64,000 nucleotides of DNA from Nocardioides aurantiacus (GCF_003752505.1 NZ_RKHO01000001.1:3100001-3164000), one strand, 5' to 3'; shown: positions 1-8,993, counted from the stretch's first letter. Translations and numbers: made by a program. Notes: generated from the sequence alone by a model not told the origin.

Positions 1-1144
1 CGAGCAGCGCGTCGACGAACGTGGCGGGGTCGAAGGGCGCGAGGTCGTCGGCCCCCTCCCCCACGCCGACCAGCTTGACCGGCACGCCCAGCTCGCGCTG
101 GACCGCCACGACGATGCCGCCCTTGGCGGACCCGTCGAGCTTGGTCAGCACGATGCCGGTGACGTCCACGGCCTCGCGGAACACCCGGGCCTGGACCAGG
201 CCGTTCTGCCCGGTGGTGGCGTCGAGCACCAGCAGCACCTCGGTGACGGCCGCCTGCTTCTCGACCACCCGCTTGACCTTGCCGAGCTCGTCCATCAGCC
301 CGGCCTTGTTCTGCAGCCGGCCGGCGGTGTCGACCACGACCACGTCCACGCCCTGCTCCACGCCGGTGCGCACCGAGTCGAAGGCGACGCTGGCCGGGTC
401 CGAGCCCTCGGGGCCGGTGACGACGTCGACGCCGACGCGCTCGCCCCAGGTGCTGAGCTGCTCGGAGGCAGCGGCACGGAAGGTGTCGGCCGCCCCCAGG
501 ACGACCGTCTTGTCCTCGGCCACGAGCACCCGGGCCAGCTTGCCGACCGAGGTGGTCTTGCCGGCCCCGTTGACACCGACGACCAGCACGACGCCCGGCT
601 TGCCCTCGGCGCCGGTGACGGCGATCCGGCGGTCCATCGAGGGGTCGACGAGCGTCAGCAGCTCCTCGCGCAGCACCGCCCGGGCCTCGCTCGCACCGCC
701 CTCGACGCGCAGCCGGGTGCGCAGCCGACCGACGAGCTCCTGGGTGGGCCCGACGCCCACGTCGGCGGTGATGAGGGTGTCCTCGATCTCCTCCCACGTG
801 TCCTCGTCGAGCCGGTCGCGGGAGAGCAGGAGCAGCAGGCCGCGGCCCAGGCCGCCCTGGGACCCCGAGAGACGCTGACGCAGCCAAACCAGCCGGCCGG
901 CCGTGCCCTCGGGCCGCTCGAGCAGCCGGGTCGCACCGGTGTCGGCCGGGGTCTCGGGCTCCGGCTCGAGCGCCGGGTCCGGCGTGCCGGGCGGTCGCTC
1001 CTCGGTGATGACGCCGCCGCCGCGCCCCTCGACCGGGGGCTTGGGCTGCTTGCGCCCGTTGACAAAGGCGACGAGGCCGATGCCTCCGGCCAGGACCAGC
1101 AGGGCGACGGCGATGACGACGTACAGGGTGACACCGGAGATCAT
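1..1144 (-). CDS. ftsY: Signal recognition particle receptor FtsY (3' end cut by window)
   Basis: SRP receptor GTPase that docks ribosome-SRP complexes at the membrane for co-translational insertion. The ATG at 1144 opens with one hydrophobic helix (residues about 5-28), the actinobacterial single-spanning form, followed by an acidic, proline-rich linker and then the NG domain. Visible motifs are G1 NGAGKTT near residue 193, DTFRAAA, DTAGRLQNKAGLMDE near 270 and TKLDGSAKGG near 331. The last readable residues, LAPFDPATFVDALL, are the usual FtsY C-terminus, so only a few codons are missing beyond base 1. It is the last visible gene of a run smc, thioesterase, small membrane protein, ftsY, all on the minus strand; smc-ftsY linkage is common in bacteria. 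The family assignment is secure. Confidence 0.96.
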   Translation of the reverse strand, partial: MISGVTLYVVIAVALLVLAGGIGLVAFVNGRKQPKPPVEGRGGGVITEERPPGTPDPALEPEPETPADTGATRLLERPEGTAGRLVWLRQRLSGSQGGLGRGLLLLLSRDRLDEDTWEEIEDTLITADVGVGPTQELVGRLRTRLRVEGGASEARAVLREELLTLVDPSMDRRIAVTGAEGKPGVVLVVGVNGAGKTTSVGKLARVLVAEDKTVVLGAADTFRAAASEQLSTWGERVGVDVVTGPEGSDPASVAFDSVRTGVEQGVDVVVVDTAGRLQNKAGLMDELGKVKRVVEKQAAVTEVLLVLDATTGQNGLVQARVFREAVDVTGIVLTKLDGSAKGGIVVAVQRELGVPVKLVGVGEGADDLAPFDPATFVDALL

Positions 1145-1168
1145 GCGTCGATCCAAACAGACGCCTGC

Positions 1169-1375
1169 TCAGCGGCGCGAGGCGGCGTGCTCCCGGGCGT
1201 CGTCCTCGGCGTGCGCGACGTCGATGGTGGGCAGCGAGCTGACGCCGCGACTCATCACCTCGCCGATGCGGGGCGAGACCGGGGTGGCCTCGCCGCGGTA
1301 GGGGTAGGCGGCGTACACGATGACAGCGGTGGCCAGCACGAGGGCGAGCAGCACCACGACCACGATGGTTCCCAT
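1169..1375 (-). CDS. Small single-span membrane protein, unknown function
   Basis: A 68-residue protein beginning MGTIVVVVLLALVLATAVIV: one N-terminal transmembrane helix (about residues 3-24), then a short hydrophilic tail with several Asp, Glu, His and Arg residues. The start is the ATG at 1375 with GGAG 6 nt upstream. It lies 24 nt before ftsY and after the thioesterase gene on the same strand, so it is probably co-transcribed. I recognise no family. Its position before the membrane-anchored SRP receptor could hint at a membrane-related role, but that is only inference. Confidence 0.7.
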   Translation of the reverse strand: MGTIVVVVLLALVLATAVIVYAAYPYRGEATPVSPRIGEVMSRGVSSLPTIDVAHAEDDAREHAASRR

Positions 1376-1452
1376 GAGGGCTCCTTCGTCGGGGAAGAGT
1401 CGAAGCGGTTCCGCTCGAGCGTGACAGACCCCGCCACGACCGACAAATCCCC

Positions 1453-1926
1453 CTAGGCCCCGCGCGTCTCCCGCAGCAGCGGGGTCACGGCGTCCCGCAC
1501 CGCCTCCGGCAGCGGGCGTACGTCGCGGCCGGCGCCGGTGTTGTCGACGTAGACGTGGACGAACCGCCCCTCGGCCGCCGCCGTGGCGCCCTCGCCGTCC
1601 GGGTCGCCCTGGAACAGCCCGACCCGGTAGGTCACCGACGACGTGCCGACCCGGTCGACGACCAGGCCGAGGTCGACGGGCCGGGGGTAGCCCATCTCGC
1701 GGAAGTAGCGGCACCCCACCTCGGCCACCACCCCGACCGCGTCGAGGCGACGGATGTCGACCCCGGTCGCCTCGGCGAGGTGGGCGTTGACCGCGGTGTC
1801 GATGAGGTCGAAGTAGCGGGCGTTGTTCATGTGGCCGTAGACGTCGTCGTCGGACCAGCGGGTGGTGGCCAGCCGCCACACGGCGTACTCCTCGCGGGCC
1901 GGGGGCCCCGGGCGGGACGCGCTCAC
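1453..1926 (-). CDS. Acyl-CoA thioesterase, 4HBT hotdog family
   Basis: A 157-residue single hotdog-fold protein that should hydrolyse an acyl-CoA thioester in the cytoplasm. The helix-capping active-site motif DVYGHMNNARYF at about residues 28-39 is typical of the 4-hydroxybenzoyl-CoA thioesterase (4HBT/YbgC/FadM) group, with the Asp and the HMNN segment as expected. The GTG start at 1926 overlaps the smc stop codon by four bases (GTGA), so translation is probably coupled to smc. The substrate cannot be read from sequence, and nothing nearby points to a specific acyl-CoA; coupling to a chromosome-segregation gene looks positional rather than functional. Confidence 0.85.
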   Translation of the reverse strand: MSASRPGPPAREEYAVWRLATTRWSDDDVYGHMNNARYFDLIDTAVNAHLAEATGVDIRRLDAVGVVAEVGCRYFREMGYPRPVDLGLVVDRVGTSSVTYRVGLFQGDPDGEGATAAAEGRFVHVYVDNTGAGRDVRPLPEAVRDAVTPLLRETRGA

Positions 1927-4900
1927 GCGGGCTCGCTCTCGCGCAGCCGCTGGCTGATCACCGCCGAGACGCCGTCTCCGCGCATGGTGACGCCGTAGAG
2001 CGCGTCGCCGACCTCCATCGTCCGCTTCTGGTGGGTGATCACGAGCAGCTGCGAGCTCTCGCGCAGCTCCTCGTAGATCTCCAGCAGCCGGCCGAGGTTG
2101 GTGTCGTCGAGCGCGGCCTCGACCTCGTCGAGGATGTAGAACGGCGAGGGGCGGGCCTTGAACAGCGCGACGAGGAAGGCCACCGCCACGAGCGAGCGCT
2201 CGCCGCCGGAGAGCAGCGAGAGCCGCTTGACCTTCTTGCCCGGCGGGCGGGCCTCGACCTCGACACCCGTGGTGAGCATGTCGGAGGGGTCGGTCAGCAC
2301 CAGCCGGCCCTCGCCGCCCGGGAACAGCCGGGCGAAGGTCTGGTCGAAGGCGGCGCTGACGTCGGCGTACGCCTCGGTGAAGACCTGCTCGACGCGCTCG
2401 TCGACCTCGCGGACGATGTCGAGGAGGTCCTTGCGGGTGCCGCGGAGGTCCTCGAGCTGCTCGGTCAGGAAGCGGTGGCGCTCCTCCAGGGCCGAGAACT
2501 CCTCCAGCGCGAGGGGGTTGATGCGCCCCAGCTGCGCCAGGGCGCGCTCGGCCAGCCGGAGCCGGGCCGTCTGCTCCTCGCGGTCGTAGGCGGTGGGCTC
2601 GGGCGGCTCCTCGCCCTCGGCGACCTCGACGGTGGAGGGCACCGGCTGCTCGGGGCCGTAGTCGGCCACGAGGGCGTCGGGGTCGAGGCCGAGCTCCTCG
2701 AGCGCCCGCTCGGAGAGCTGCTCGATCCGCATCGTCTGCTGGGCCCGCGCCATCTCGTCGCGGTGGCTCTCGTTGACCAGCTCGTCGAGCTCGCGGCCGA
2801 GGTCGCGCAGCCGGACCCGTGTCTCGCGCAGCTCGGTCTCGCGCCCGGCCCGGGCCTGCTCGACCCGGGTCCGCTCGGCGGCGGCGCGCTCCACGGACTC
2901 CTCGAGCCGGGCCAGGACGACGCCCACGGCGTGGCCGACGGCCTCGCCGACCCGCCCCTCCGCCAGCAGCTGCTCGCGGCGGGCGACCGCGGCGGCGCGG
3001 GCCTCGCGCTCGGACCGGGCGCGTCGGCGCAGGCCCTCGGCCCGGCCGGTGATGGCCCGGGCCCGCTCCTCGCTGGTGCGCAGCGCCAGCCGGGCGTCGG
3101 TCTCGGCGGCCCGGGCGGTGCGCGCCTCCTCCCCCAGCCGGTCGCGGGTGTCGGTGTCGGGGTCCTCCTCCGGCGCGTGCTCGGCCTCGCGCAGCCGCGT
3201 CTCCAGCGCGGCCAGCCCCTCCAGGTCCGTGACCCGGCCCGCCTCGGCCTTGGCGACCGCCTCGGCGAGGCGCTGGGCCTCGGCCTTGGCGTTGCGGACC
3301 TGGGAGCCGTACTGGCCGAGCTCCTCGGCGACGGCGGCCAGGGTGGCGTCGGACTCGTGCAGCTTGGCCAGGGCGACGTCGACCCGCCGACGGGCCTCCT
3401 CGCGCTCGCGCTCCAAGGTGGCGACGTCGAAGCCGAGCCGCTCGAGCGTGTGGGAGGCGGCGGTGAGCTGCTCGGCCGCCTCGTCGACGGCCGCCTGCAC
3501 CTCGATCAGGCTGGGTTGGCTGGTCGAGCCGCCCGCCGCGAAGTGCGTGCCCAGGAGGTCGCCGTCCCGCGTCACCGCGGTGACGCCGGGCTGGCGGTCG
3601 ACCAGCGAGCGGGCGGCCGCGAGGTCGTCCACGACCACGACGCCCGCGAGCAGCCGCTCCAGGGCGGGCCGCAGCCCGCTCGGGCACTCCACCACGTCCA
3701 GGGCGTACGTCGCCCCGGTGAACAGGTCGCCGACCGGCGCCGGCCGCAGGTCGACCCCGTCCGGGACGGACCCGGCCAGCAGCATCCCGGCGCGGCCGAG
3801 GTCGTCGTCCTTGAGGTGGTCGATGGCGCTGAGCGCGGCCCCGACGTCGGAGACGGCGACCGCGTCGGCGGCACCGCCCAGGGCGGCCGCGACCGCGGTC
3901 TCGTAGCCCGACCGGACGCTCAGCAGGGCCGCGACCGACCCGAGCAGGCCGGTGACCTGGTCCGTGGCGGCCAGCAGCGCACCGGTGCCGTCCTTGCGGT
4001 TGAGCCCGACCTCCAGCGCCTCCCGGCGCGCGGTCAGGCTGCTCCGCTCACGCTCGGCCGCGGTCACGTCGAGCCGCAGCTTGCCCAGCCGGTCGTCGAG
4101 GTCCTGCAGCAGCGCGGTGGCGGCCTCGTGCTCGTGGTCGAGGCCCTCCTCGCCGGCGTCGAGGCCCGCGACCCGGGACTCCAGCGAGGTGAAGTCCTGC
4201 TGCGCCCGCTCGGCGCGCGACAGCGCCTGGGCGCGGGCCTCGCCGAGCCGGCCCACCTCCTCCTCGGAGGCGGCGACCCGGCTGCGGAGGCCGCCCACCT
4301 GGCCCTGGAGCCGGGCGAGGCCCTCGCGACGGTCGGCGGCGGCGCGCTGCAGGTCCGCGACCCGGCGGTCCTCGGCGGCGGCCGCGGTCTCGGCGGCCTG
4401 GCGACCGCTCACCACGCCGTCCAGCGCCGCCCGGTGGCGGGCGACCTCGGCGGCGATCTCGTCCTCCTGCACCTGTACGCGGGCGGCCTCGGCCTCCATC
4501 TCGTCGGGGTCGCGGCCCTGCGGCACCTCGGGCTGCGAGGCGGCGTTGCGGACGCGCTCCGCGGCGAGCGAGGCGGTGCCGCGCAGCCGCTCGCGCAGCC
4601 CGGACAACCCGAACCACGTCTCCTGCGCCGCGGCCAGCGCGGGCAGGTCCTCGCGCAGCGCCTCCTCCAGCGCCGCCTCGGCCTCACGGGTGGCGGTCAG
4701 GGCCTGCTCGACGTCGGCGCGCCGCTGGGCGAGCACGGTCTCGTCGGCCAGCTCCTGCTCCAGCGAGCGGCGGGCCGTGGCCAGGTCGTCGGCGAGCAGC
4801 CGCGCCCGGGCGTCGCGGGCGTCGGCCTGGACGACGGCGGCCCGCCGGGCCACATCGGCCTGCCGCCCCAGCGGCTTGAGCTGGCGCCGGATCTCGACCA

Positions 4901-5483
4901 GCAGGTCCCCGAGCCGGGCGAGGTTGGCCGAGGTCGACTCCAGCTTGCGCAGCGCCTTCTCCTTGCGCTTGCGGTGCTTCAGGACGCCCGCGGCCTCCTC
5001 GATGAAGCCGCGCCGGTCCTCCGGCGTGGCGCGCAGGATGGAGTCGAGCTGGCCCTGGCCGACGATCACGTGCATCTCGCGGCCGATGCCGGAGTCGCTG
5101 AGCAGCTCCTGCACGTCGAGCAGCCGGCAGCCGTGCCCGTTGATGGCGTACTCCGAGCCGCCGTTGCGGAACATCGTGCGGCTGATGGTGACCTCGGCGT
5201 ACTCGATCGGCAGCGCACCGTCGGTGTTGTCGATGGTCAGCGCGACCTCGGCGCGACCCAGCGGCGGCCGTCCGGCCGTGCCCGCGAAGATGACGTCCTC
5301 CATCTTGCCGCCGCGCAGCGACTTGGCGCCCTGCTCGCCCATCACCCAGGCGAGGGCGTCGACGACGTTGGACTTGCCCGAGCCGTTGGGGCCCACGATG
5401 CAGGTGATGCCCGGCTCGAGCTGGAGCGTGGTCGCGGAGGCGAAGGACTTGAAGCCCTTGAGCGTGAGGCTCTTCAGGTACAA
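1923..5483 (-). CDS. smc: Chromosome segregation protein SMC
   Basis: ATPase subunit of the SMC-ScpAB condensin that organises the nucleoid. I take the TTG at 5483 (protein LYLKSLTLKGFKSF...) because it has GGGAG about 8 nt upstream and places the conserved start of the head domain at residue 1; an upstream in-frame ATG at 5543 would add 20 unconserved residues. With this start the protein is 1186 residues, a normal length. Walker A GPNGSGKS is at 31-38, long coiled coils flank a hinge at about 505-650, the signature LSGGERSLVAVA is near 1090 and Walker B YILDEVEAALDD near 1117. It is followed by an overlapping thioesterase gene. Its scpA/scpB partners are not in the window. Confidence 0.96.
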   Translation of the reverse strand: MYLKSLTLKGFKSFASATTLQLEPGITCIVGPNGSGKSNVVDALAWVMGEQGAKSLRGGKMEDVIFAGTAGRPPLGRAEVALTIDNTDGALPIEYAEVTISRTMFRNGGSEYAINGHGCRLLDVQELLSDSGIGREMHVIVGQGQLDSILRATPEDRRGFIEEAAGVLKHRKRKEKALRKLESTSANLARLGDLLVEIRRQLKPLGRQADVARRAAVVQADARDARARLLADDLATARRSLEQELADETVLAQRRADVEQALTATREAEAALEEALREDLPALAAAQETWFGLSGLRERLRGTASLAAERVRNAASQPEVPQGRDPDEMEAEAARVQVQEDEIAAEVARHRAALDGVVSGRQAAETAAAAEDRRVADLQRAAADRREGLARLQGQVGGLRSRVAASEEEVGRLGEARAQALSRAERAQQDFTSLESRVAGLDAGEEGLDHEHEAATALLQDLDDRLGKLRLDVTAAERERSSLTARREALEVGLNRKDGTGALLAATDQVTGLLGSVAALLSVRSGYETAVAAALGGAADAVAVSDVGAALSAIDHLKDDDLGRAGMLLAGSVPDGVDLRPAPVGDLFTGATYALDVVECPSGLRPALERLLAGVVVVDDLAAARSLVDRQPGVTAVTRDGDLLGTHFAAGGSTSQPSLIEVQAAVDEAAEQLTAASHTLERLGFDVATLEREREEARRRVDVALAKLHESDATLAAVAEELGQYGSQVRNAKAEAQRLAEAVAKAEAGRVTDLEGLAALETRLREAEHAPEEDPDTDTRDRLGEEARTARAAETDARLALRTSEERARAITGRAEGLRRRARSEREARAAAVARREQLLAEGRVGEAVGHAVGVVLARLEESVERAAAERTRVEQARAGRETELRETRVRLRDLGRELDELVNESHRDEMARAQQTMRIEQLSERALEELGLDPDALVADYGPEQPVPSTVEVAEGEEPPEPTAYDREEQTARLRLAERALAQLGRINPLALEEFSALEERHRFLTEQLEDLRGTRKDLLDIVREVDERVEQVFTEAYADVSAAFDQTFARLFPGGEGRLVLTDPSDMLTTGVEVEARPPGKKVKRLSLLSGGERSLVAVAFLVALFKARPSPFYILDEVEAALDDTNLGRLLEIYEELRESSQLLVITHQKRTMEVGDALYGVTMRGDGVSAVISQRLRESEPA

Positions 5484-5597
5484 CGTCTGCTCCCTGTGGT
5501 CGACCGGCCCTCGGCGCTGGACGCGGCCCCCGACCCGGCGCACCGTGGGGCGGGGCCGGACCGTGCTGTGCCGCGCCGGGGAAGCAGCGCGCCGCCG

Positions 5598-5626
5598 ACC
5601 CTACCCGCGGAGGGCCGCCGTGTCGG
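5598..5626 (-). promoter_or_regulatory. Putative smc promoter
   Basis: On the minus strand there is a -35-like CCGACA (5621-5626), a 17-nt spacer and a -10-like TAGGGT (5598-5603), placed 115 nt upstream of the TTG start of smc. Both boxes resemble the actinobacterial housekeeping sigma consensus. Found by eye only. Confidence 0.45.
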
Positions 5627-5679
5627 GCAGGCGTGCCGGGGCCGGACGCGGGTGCCCGACGGCTGGCGCGACGGCTGCC

Positions 5680-6153
5680 TCAGCGGCTGCCCAGGAGCAT
5701 CAGCACGCCGCCGACCAGCGCGCTCACGGTGCGGACGTGGTTGGCCCCGGTCCAGCGGCGGGCCCAGTGGCGCCACTCCCGGTGGGCCGCCTCGTCGTCC
5801 ATCGACTCCAGCCGCACGTTGCGCGGCACGTGGTAGCCCACCGTCACGCCCACCACCCCGAGGACGTACGTCGCAGCGCCGACCAGCTCGAGGACGGACC
5901 GCTCCCCCTGCCACACGAGCAGGGCGTGGACCGCGACGGAGAGGCTGAGCAGCCCGGGCCCGAACAGCGTGGCCATGAACAGCGGCGACCGCGGGGCCGC
6001 GATGTTGACCTGCCGCATGGCGTGGACGCCCTCGTCGGCCCCCAGCCGACCCAGCCCGGACATCACGAAGGTGGAGAAGGACAGGAACACGCCCGCGCTC
6101 ACCAGCGCCCAGGCTCCTGCCAGACGCTCCACCACGTCCCACACGCGCCACAC
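5680..6153 (-). CDS. DUF1772 / anthrone-oxygenase-like membrane protein
   Basis: A 157-residue integral membrane protein with about four hydrophobic segments (residues about 10-32, 55-77, 85-106 and 138-155). The pattern of an N-terminal helix, a short loop, FMATLFGPGLLSLSVAVHALL, and a conserved NVRLESMDDEAAHREWRHWARRW stretch before the last helix is that of the DUF1772 family, which includes anthrone oxygenase-like proteins. It starts 1 nt after the stop of the MFS transporter gene, so the two form one operon. Actual activity is unknown. Confidence 0.75.
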   Translation of the reverse strand: MWRVWDVVERLAGAWALVSAGVFLSFSTFVMSGLGRLGADEGVHAMRQVNIAAPRSPLFMATLFGPGLLSLSVAVHALLVWQGERSVLELVGAATYVLGVVGVTVGYHVPRNVRLESMDDEAAHREWRHWARRWTGANHVRTVSALVGGVLMLLGSR

Positions 6154-6154
6154 C

Positions 6155-7432
6155 CTAGGTGCTGGCCGGCTCCTGCGCGTCGGTGTGGGCGATGTGGACC
6201 AGCTGCCGCCAGATCAGCACGAGGAACACCGCCGAGCCGCCGAAAGCGAACCAGAACGGTGCCGTGACGCCCCAGCGCGAGGCGATCACGCCGCCCAGCA
6301 GCGAGCCCACCACGATGCCGCCGGTGACCCCGATGAGGTAGACGCTCTGCACCCGACCCTGCATCGCCATCGGCACGGCCCGCTGCCGGACGGCCGCCGA
6401 GGTGGTCCCCCAGACGAAGGCGTGGACGCCGAAGACGAAGAAGATGGCGAGCGCGACGGCGGGCGTGGTGGTCAGGGCGAGCCCGAGGTGGGTCAGCGTC
6501 TCGACCACCAGCCCGACCCGCATGATGTTGCCCAGGCTGACGTGGCGCTCCAGCCAGCCGTAGGAGAAGGTCCCGAGGATGCCGCCGGCGGCCAGGGCCG
6601 AGGTGAGCAGGCCGAACCCGAGGGCACCCATGTCGAGCCGCTCCAGCGAGTAGAGCACCAGCACCGACCAGGCCGCCCCGAAGGTGACGTTGAAGGTCAC
6701 GATGGTGAGCACGAGCGTGCGCACCGCCGCGTGGTGGCGCACCCACCGCAGCCCGTCGGCGATGTCGCGGCGCACCGACGTCGTCCGGGTGGTCCCCCGC
6801 CGGCCGTGGCTCGGCAGCCGCAGCCGGCGGACCATCACGACCGCGGCGAGCACGCACACCACCTGCACCAGGAACGGTGCGGCGCGACCCAGCCCGAACA
6901 ACAGCGCCCCCAGGGGCGGGCCGACCAGCTGGTTGAGGGTGACCACCCCCGCCAGCAGCCGGGCGTTGCCGGTCCCCAGGTCCTCCCGGTCCACCAGCAT
7001 CGGCAGCAGCGTCGCCGAGGTGGTGTCGGCGAAGGTCTCGGCCACTCCCACGCAGAACAGCGCGACGAGCACCACGGCGATGCTCACGTGCCCGGTGAGG
7101 ACCGTGGCCGACAGCGCGCCCACCAGCACCACGCGGCACAGGTTGGCGACGGTGATCAGCAGCCGGCGGTCGACCCGGTCGGCGACCACGCCCGCGAGCA
7201 GGCCGAGGAGCAGGGGCGGGGCGAACCCCAGCGTCCAGGCCATCGCGACCAGGAACGGGTCACGCGTCTCCGAGGCGACCAGCAGCGGACCCGCGGCGAT
7301 GACGATGCCGTCGCCGAGGTTGCTCGCCCAGCCGGCACCGACCAGCCACCGGAACGAGGTCCCCATCCGGGGTGGGAACACCCGCTCGAGGAGTCCAGCA
7401 ACGGCGACGGGCACGAGGGTCGATGCTGGCAC
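6155..7432 (-). CDS. MFS transporter (MFS_3 / enterobactin-exporter-like group)
   Basis: A major-facilitator permease of about 425 residues with roughly 12 hydrophobic segments. TM1 reads FRWLVGAGWASNLGDGIVIAA and is followed by the loop VVADRVDRRLLI, the usual loop 2-3 Asp/Arg motif. The overall look matches the MFS_3 group of drug or siderophore efflux proteins, but the substrate is unknown. The GTG at 7432 has GAGGA just upstream; an internal ATG at 7366 (MGTSFRWL) would start right before TM1 and is an equally possible start. The stop lies 1 nt before the ATG of the DUF1772 gene, indicating co-transcription. It sits in the block of non-core genes between mutM and smc. Confidence 0.85.
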   Translation of the reverse strand: MPASTLVPVAVAGLLERVFPPRMGTSFRWLVGAGWASNLGDGIVIAAGPLLVASETRDPFLVAMAWTLGFAPPLLLGLLAGVVADRVDRRLLITVANLCRVVLVGALSATVLTGHVSIAVVLVALFCVGVAETFADTTSATLLPMLVDREDLGTGNARLLAGVVTLNQLVGPPLGALLFGLGRAAPFLVQVVCVLAAVVMVRRLRLPSHGRRGTTRTTSVRRDIADGLRWVRHHAAVRTLVLTIVTFNVTFGAAWSVLVLYSLERLDMGALGFGLLTSALAAGGILGTFSYGWLERHVSLGNIMRVGLVVETLTHLGLALTTTPAVALAIFFVFGVHAFVWGTTSAAVRQRAVPMAMQGRVQSVYLIGVTGGIVVGSLLGGVIASRWGVTAPFWFAFGGSAVFLVLIWRQLVHIAHTDAQEPAST

Positions 7433-7611
7433 CCGTCCTCGGCCGGGGCAACACGGGTCGGGCGGGCAACCGCACCCCCGGGAGGTCGACGCGGTCGTCG
7501 TCGGGCCCGCGCAGCAGGTCCGCGGAGCGGGCCAGGTCGGTCCAGCGCGGCGCCGTCACGCCGCGCCGGTCGTGGACCGGCGCCCAGCAGCCGTCCGCGC
7601 ACCCACCCACG

Positions 7612-7655
7612 CCACGAGGCCCCGCCCGGGTGGTCGCCCGGGCGGGGCCTCGTGG
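7612..7655 (-). terminator. Strong hairpin downstream of tauE-like gene
   Basis: A perfect 19-bp inverted repeat (7612-7630 and 7637-7655) with a 6-nt loop, very GC-rich and without a long U-tract, as is usual for actinobacterial terminators. It lies 37 nt after the stop of the TauE/SafE gene on the minus strand and before the MFS start, so it should separate the two transcription units. Confidence 0.75.
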
Positions 7656-7691
7656 AGGTGCTGCGTCGTGCGCGCTGCGGGAGCGGCGGGC

Positions 7692-8597
7692 TCAGACGGG
7701 CTGCTTCTCCGGCTCCGGCTCGTCGCCCTCGAGCGCCTCGATGACCTCGGTGTGCTCGCCGCGGGCGCGACGGACCGCGATGGCGAGCAGGGTCGCGGCG
7801 ACGACGCCCAGCACGGCGTACGCCCCGGCGCTCTCGGCGTCGAAGGCGCGCAGCAGCGTGCGCGAGTTGGTGATGAGGATGACGCTGCCGACCAGGGCGC
7901 CCAGGACGGGCAGCGAGACGTGCCGCACGAGGTACGCCGCGAACGGTGCCGCGACGACGCCACCCAGCAGCAGGCCGCCGACCACGCGCCAGTCGATGGC
8001 CTCGCTGCCGAGGCCGATCAGGAAGCCGACGCTGGCGGCGACGGTGACCGCGAACTCCGCGGTGGAGACCGAACCGATGACCTTGCGGGGGTGCAGCCGA
8101 CCGCTGGAGATCAGCGTGGGCGTCGCGACCGGACCCCAGCCGCCGCCGCCGGTGGCGTCGACGAAGCCGGCGAACAGGCCGAGCGGGGCGAGGAAGCGGG
8201 TGCCGGGCCGTCGGGTGACCACGACCGGCTTCTTGCCGAACACGAACCGCGCCACGATGTAGACGCCGAGCAGGAGCAGCAGCACGGCCACCCAGGGCGT
8301 CGCCGACTCGGTCGAGAGGTTCGAGAGCACGCTGGCCCCGACGAACGCGCCGATCGCGCCCGGGACCGCCAGCCGGGCGACCACGCCCCACTCGACGTTG
8401 CCGAAGCGCCAGTGGGAGAAGCCCGACACCGCCGTGGTGCCCACCTCGGCGAGGTGCACCGAGGCCGAGGCCACGGCGGGGGCGACGCCGTTGGCGAGCA
8501 GCAGCGTCGAGGCAGTGACGCCGTACGCCATGCCGAGGGACCCGTCGATGACCTGCGCGAGCAGGCCGACGAAGGCGAAGACGAAGAGACGTTCCAC
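7692..8597 (-). CDS. TauE/SafE family anion permease
   Basis: A 301-residue membrane protein with about eight hydrophobic segments. The N-terminus FAFVGLLAQVIDGSLGMAYGV and the mid-protein FVDATGGGGWGPVATPTLI are the two repeated signature regions of the TauE/SafE (DUF81) family, thought to move sulfite, sulfoacetate or other organic anions across the membrane. The start at 8597 follows a short AT-rich region that is unlike the rest of the window and may hold the promoter and an operator. A strong terminator follows. No sulfur-metabolism gene is adjacent, so the substrate remains open. Confidence 0.85.
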   Translation of the reverse strand: MERLFVFAFVGLLAQVIDGSLGMAYGVTASTLLLANGVAPAVASASVHLAEVGTTAVSGFSHWRFGNVEWGVVARLAVPGAIGAFVGASVLSNLSTESATPWVAVLLLLLGVYIVARFVFGKKPVVVTRRPGTRFLAPLGLFAGFVDATGGGGWGPVATPTLISSGRLHPRKVIGSVSTAEFAVTVAASVGFLIGLGSEAIDWRVVGGLLLGGVVAAPFAAYLVRHVSLPVLGALVGSVILITNSRTLLRAFDAESAGAYAVLGVVAATLLAIAVRRARGEHTEVIEALEGDEPEPEKQPV

Positions 8598-8620
8598 GGG
8601 GCTGGCTCCTGTGTCAGACG

Positions 8621-8650
8621 ATCAAATTTAGTAATCGACTAGACTTTAAA
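8621..8650 (-). promoter_or_regulatory. AT-rich promoter/operator candidate for the TauE/SafE gene
   Basis: An AT-rich island just upstream of the permease start. It contains a small dyad TAGT-AATCG-ACTA (8629-8641) flanked by AAATTT and TTTAAA. The base composition contrasts with the surrounding GC-rich DNA, so it probably holds the promoter and possibly a repressor site. No regulator gene is adjacent and no exact -10/-35 can be fixed. Confidence 0.4.
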
Positions 8651-8705
8651 CCCATAAGCGTCGGATCGCCTAACCGCCGCGCGGCGGAGAGGACCGGCGG
8701 GTCGC

Positions 8706-8915
8706 TCAGGCGCGGCTGAGGGAGCCGTCGCGGGCGACGGCCTCGTCGACCGAGGCGGAGGCCACGGCGGCCAGCGCGTCGTTCTCCTGCTGGAGCCGGA
8801 GGACCAGGTCCTCGAGGTCCGCGACCCGCTGCCGGAGGACGCGGTTGTCCGCCGTGAGTCGGTGGACGAGGTGCGGATCGGTGCCGGTCGAGAAACCGAG
8901 AAGCGCCTTGGCCAT
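8706..8915 (-). CDS. Small coiled-coil protein, unknown function
   Basis: A 69-residue protein starting MAKALLGFSTGTDPHLVHRL. Residues about 20-50 (RLTADNRVLRQRVADLEDLVLRLQQENDALAA) form a clear leucine heptad coiled coil, so the protein probably dimerises. The ATG at 8915 has GGAAGG about 9 nt upstream. It lies 78 nt downstream of mutM on the same strand. I recognise the general look from actinobacterial hypothetical proteins but know no function. Confidence 0.65.
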   Translation of the reverse strand: MAKALLGFSTGTDPHLVHRLTADNRVLRQRVADLEDLVLRLQQENDALAAVASASVDEAVARDGSLSRA

Positions 8916-8993
8916 GTGGTGTGTGCCTTCCGAACGTCCGTGCTCAGGCCCGATCGGGCCGTCTAGAAGAGTCTCACGCCGGAGCCTCCGGCA

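Noticed and set aside
5484-5543. Upstream ATG start for smc
   Set aside because: It would add 20 unconserved residues; the TTG at 5483 has a good GGGAG site and matches the family N-terminus.
2031-5948. Very long open frame on the plus strand opposite smc
   Set aside because: It is antisense to smc, has the Gly/Leu/Arg/Val-rich composition produced by GC-saturated third positions and shows no domain. The minus-strand SMC reading has all motifs.
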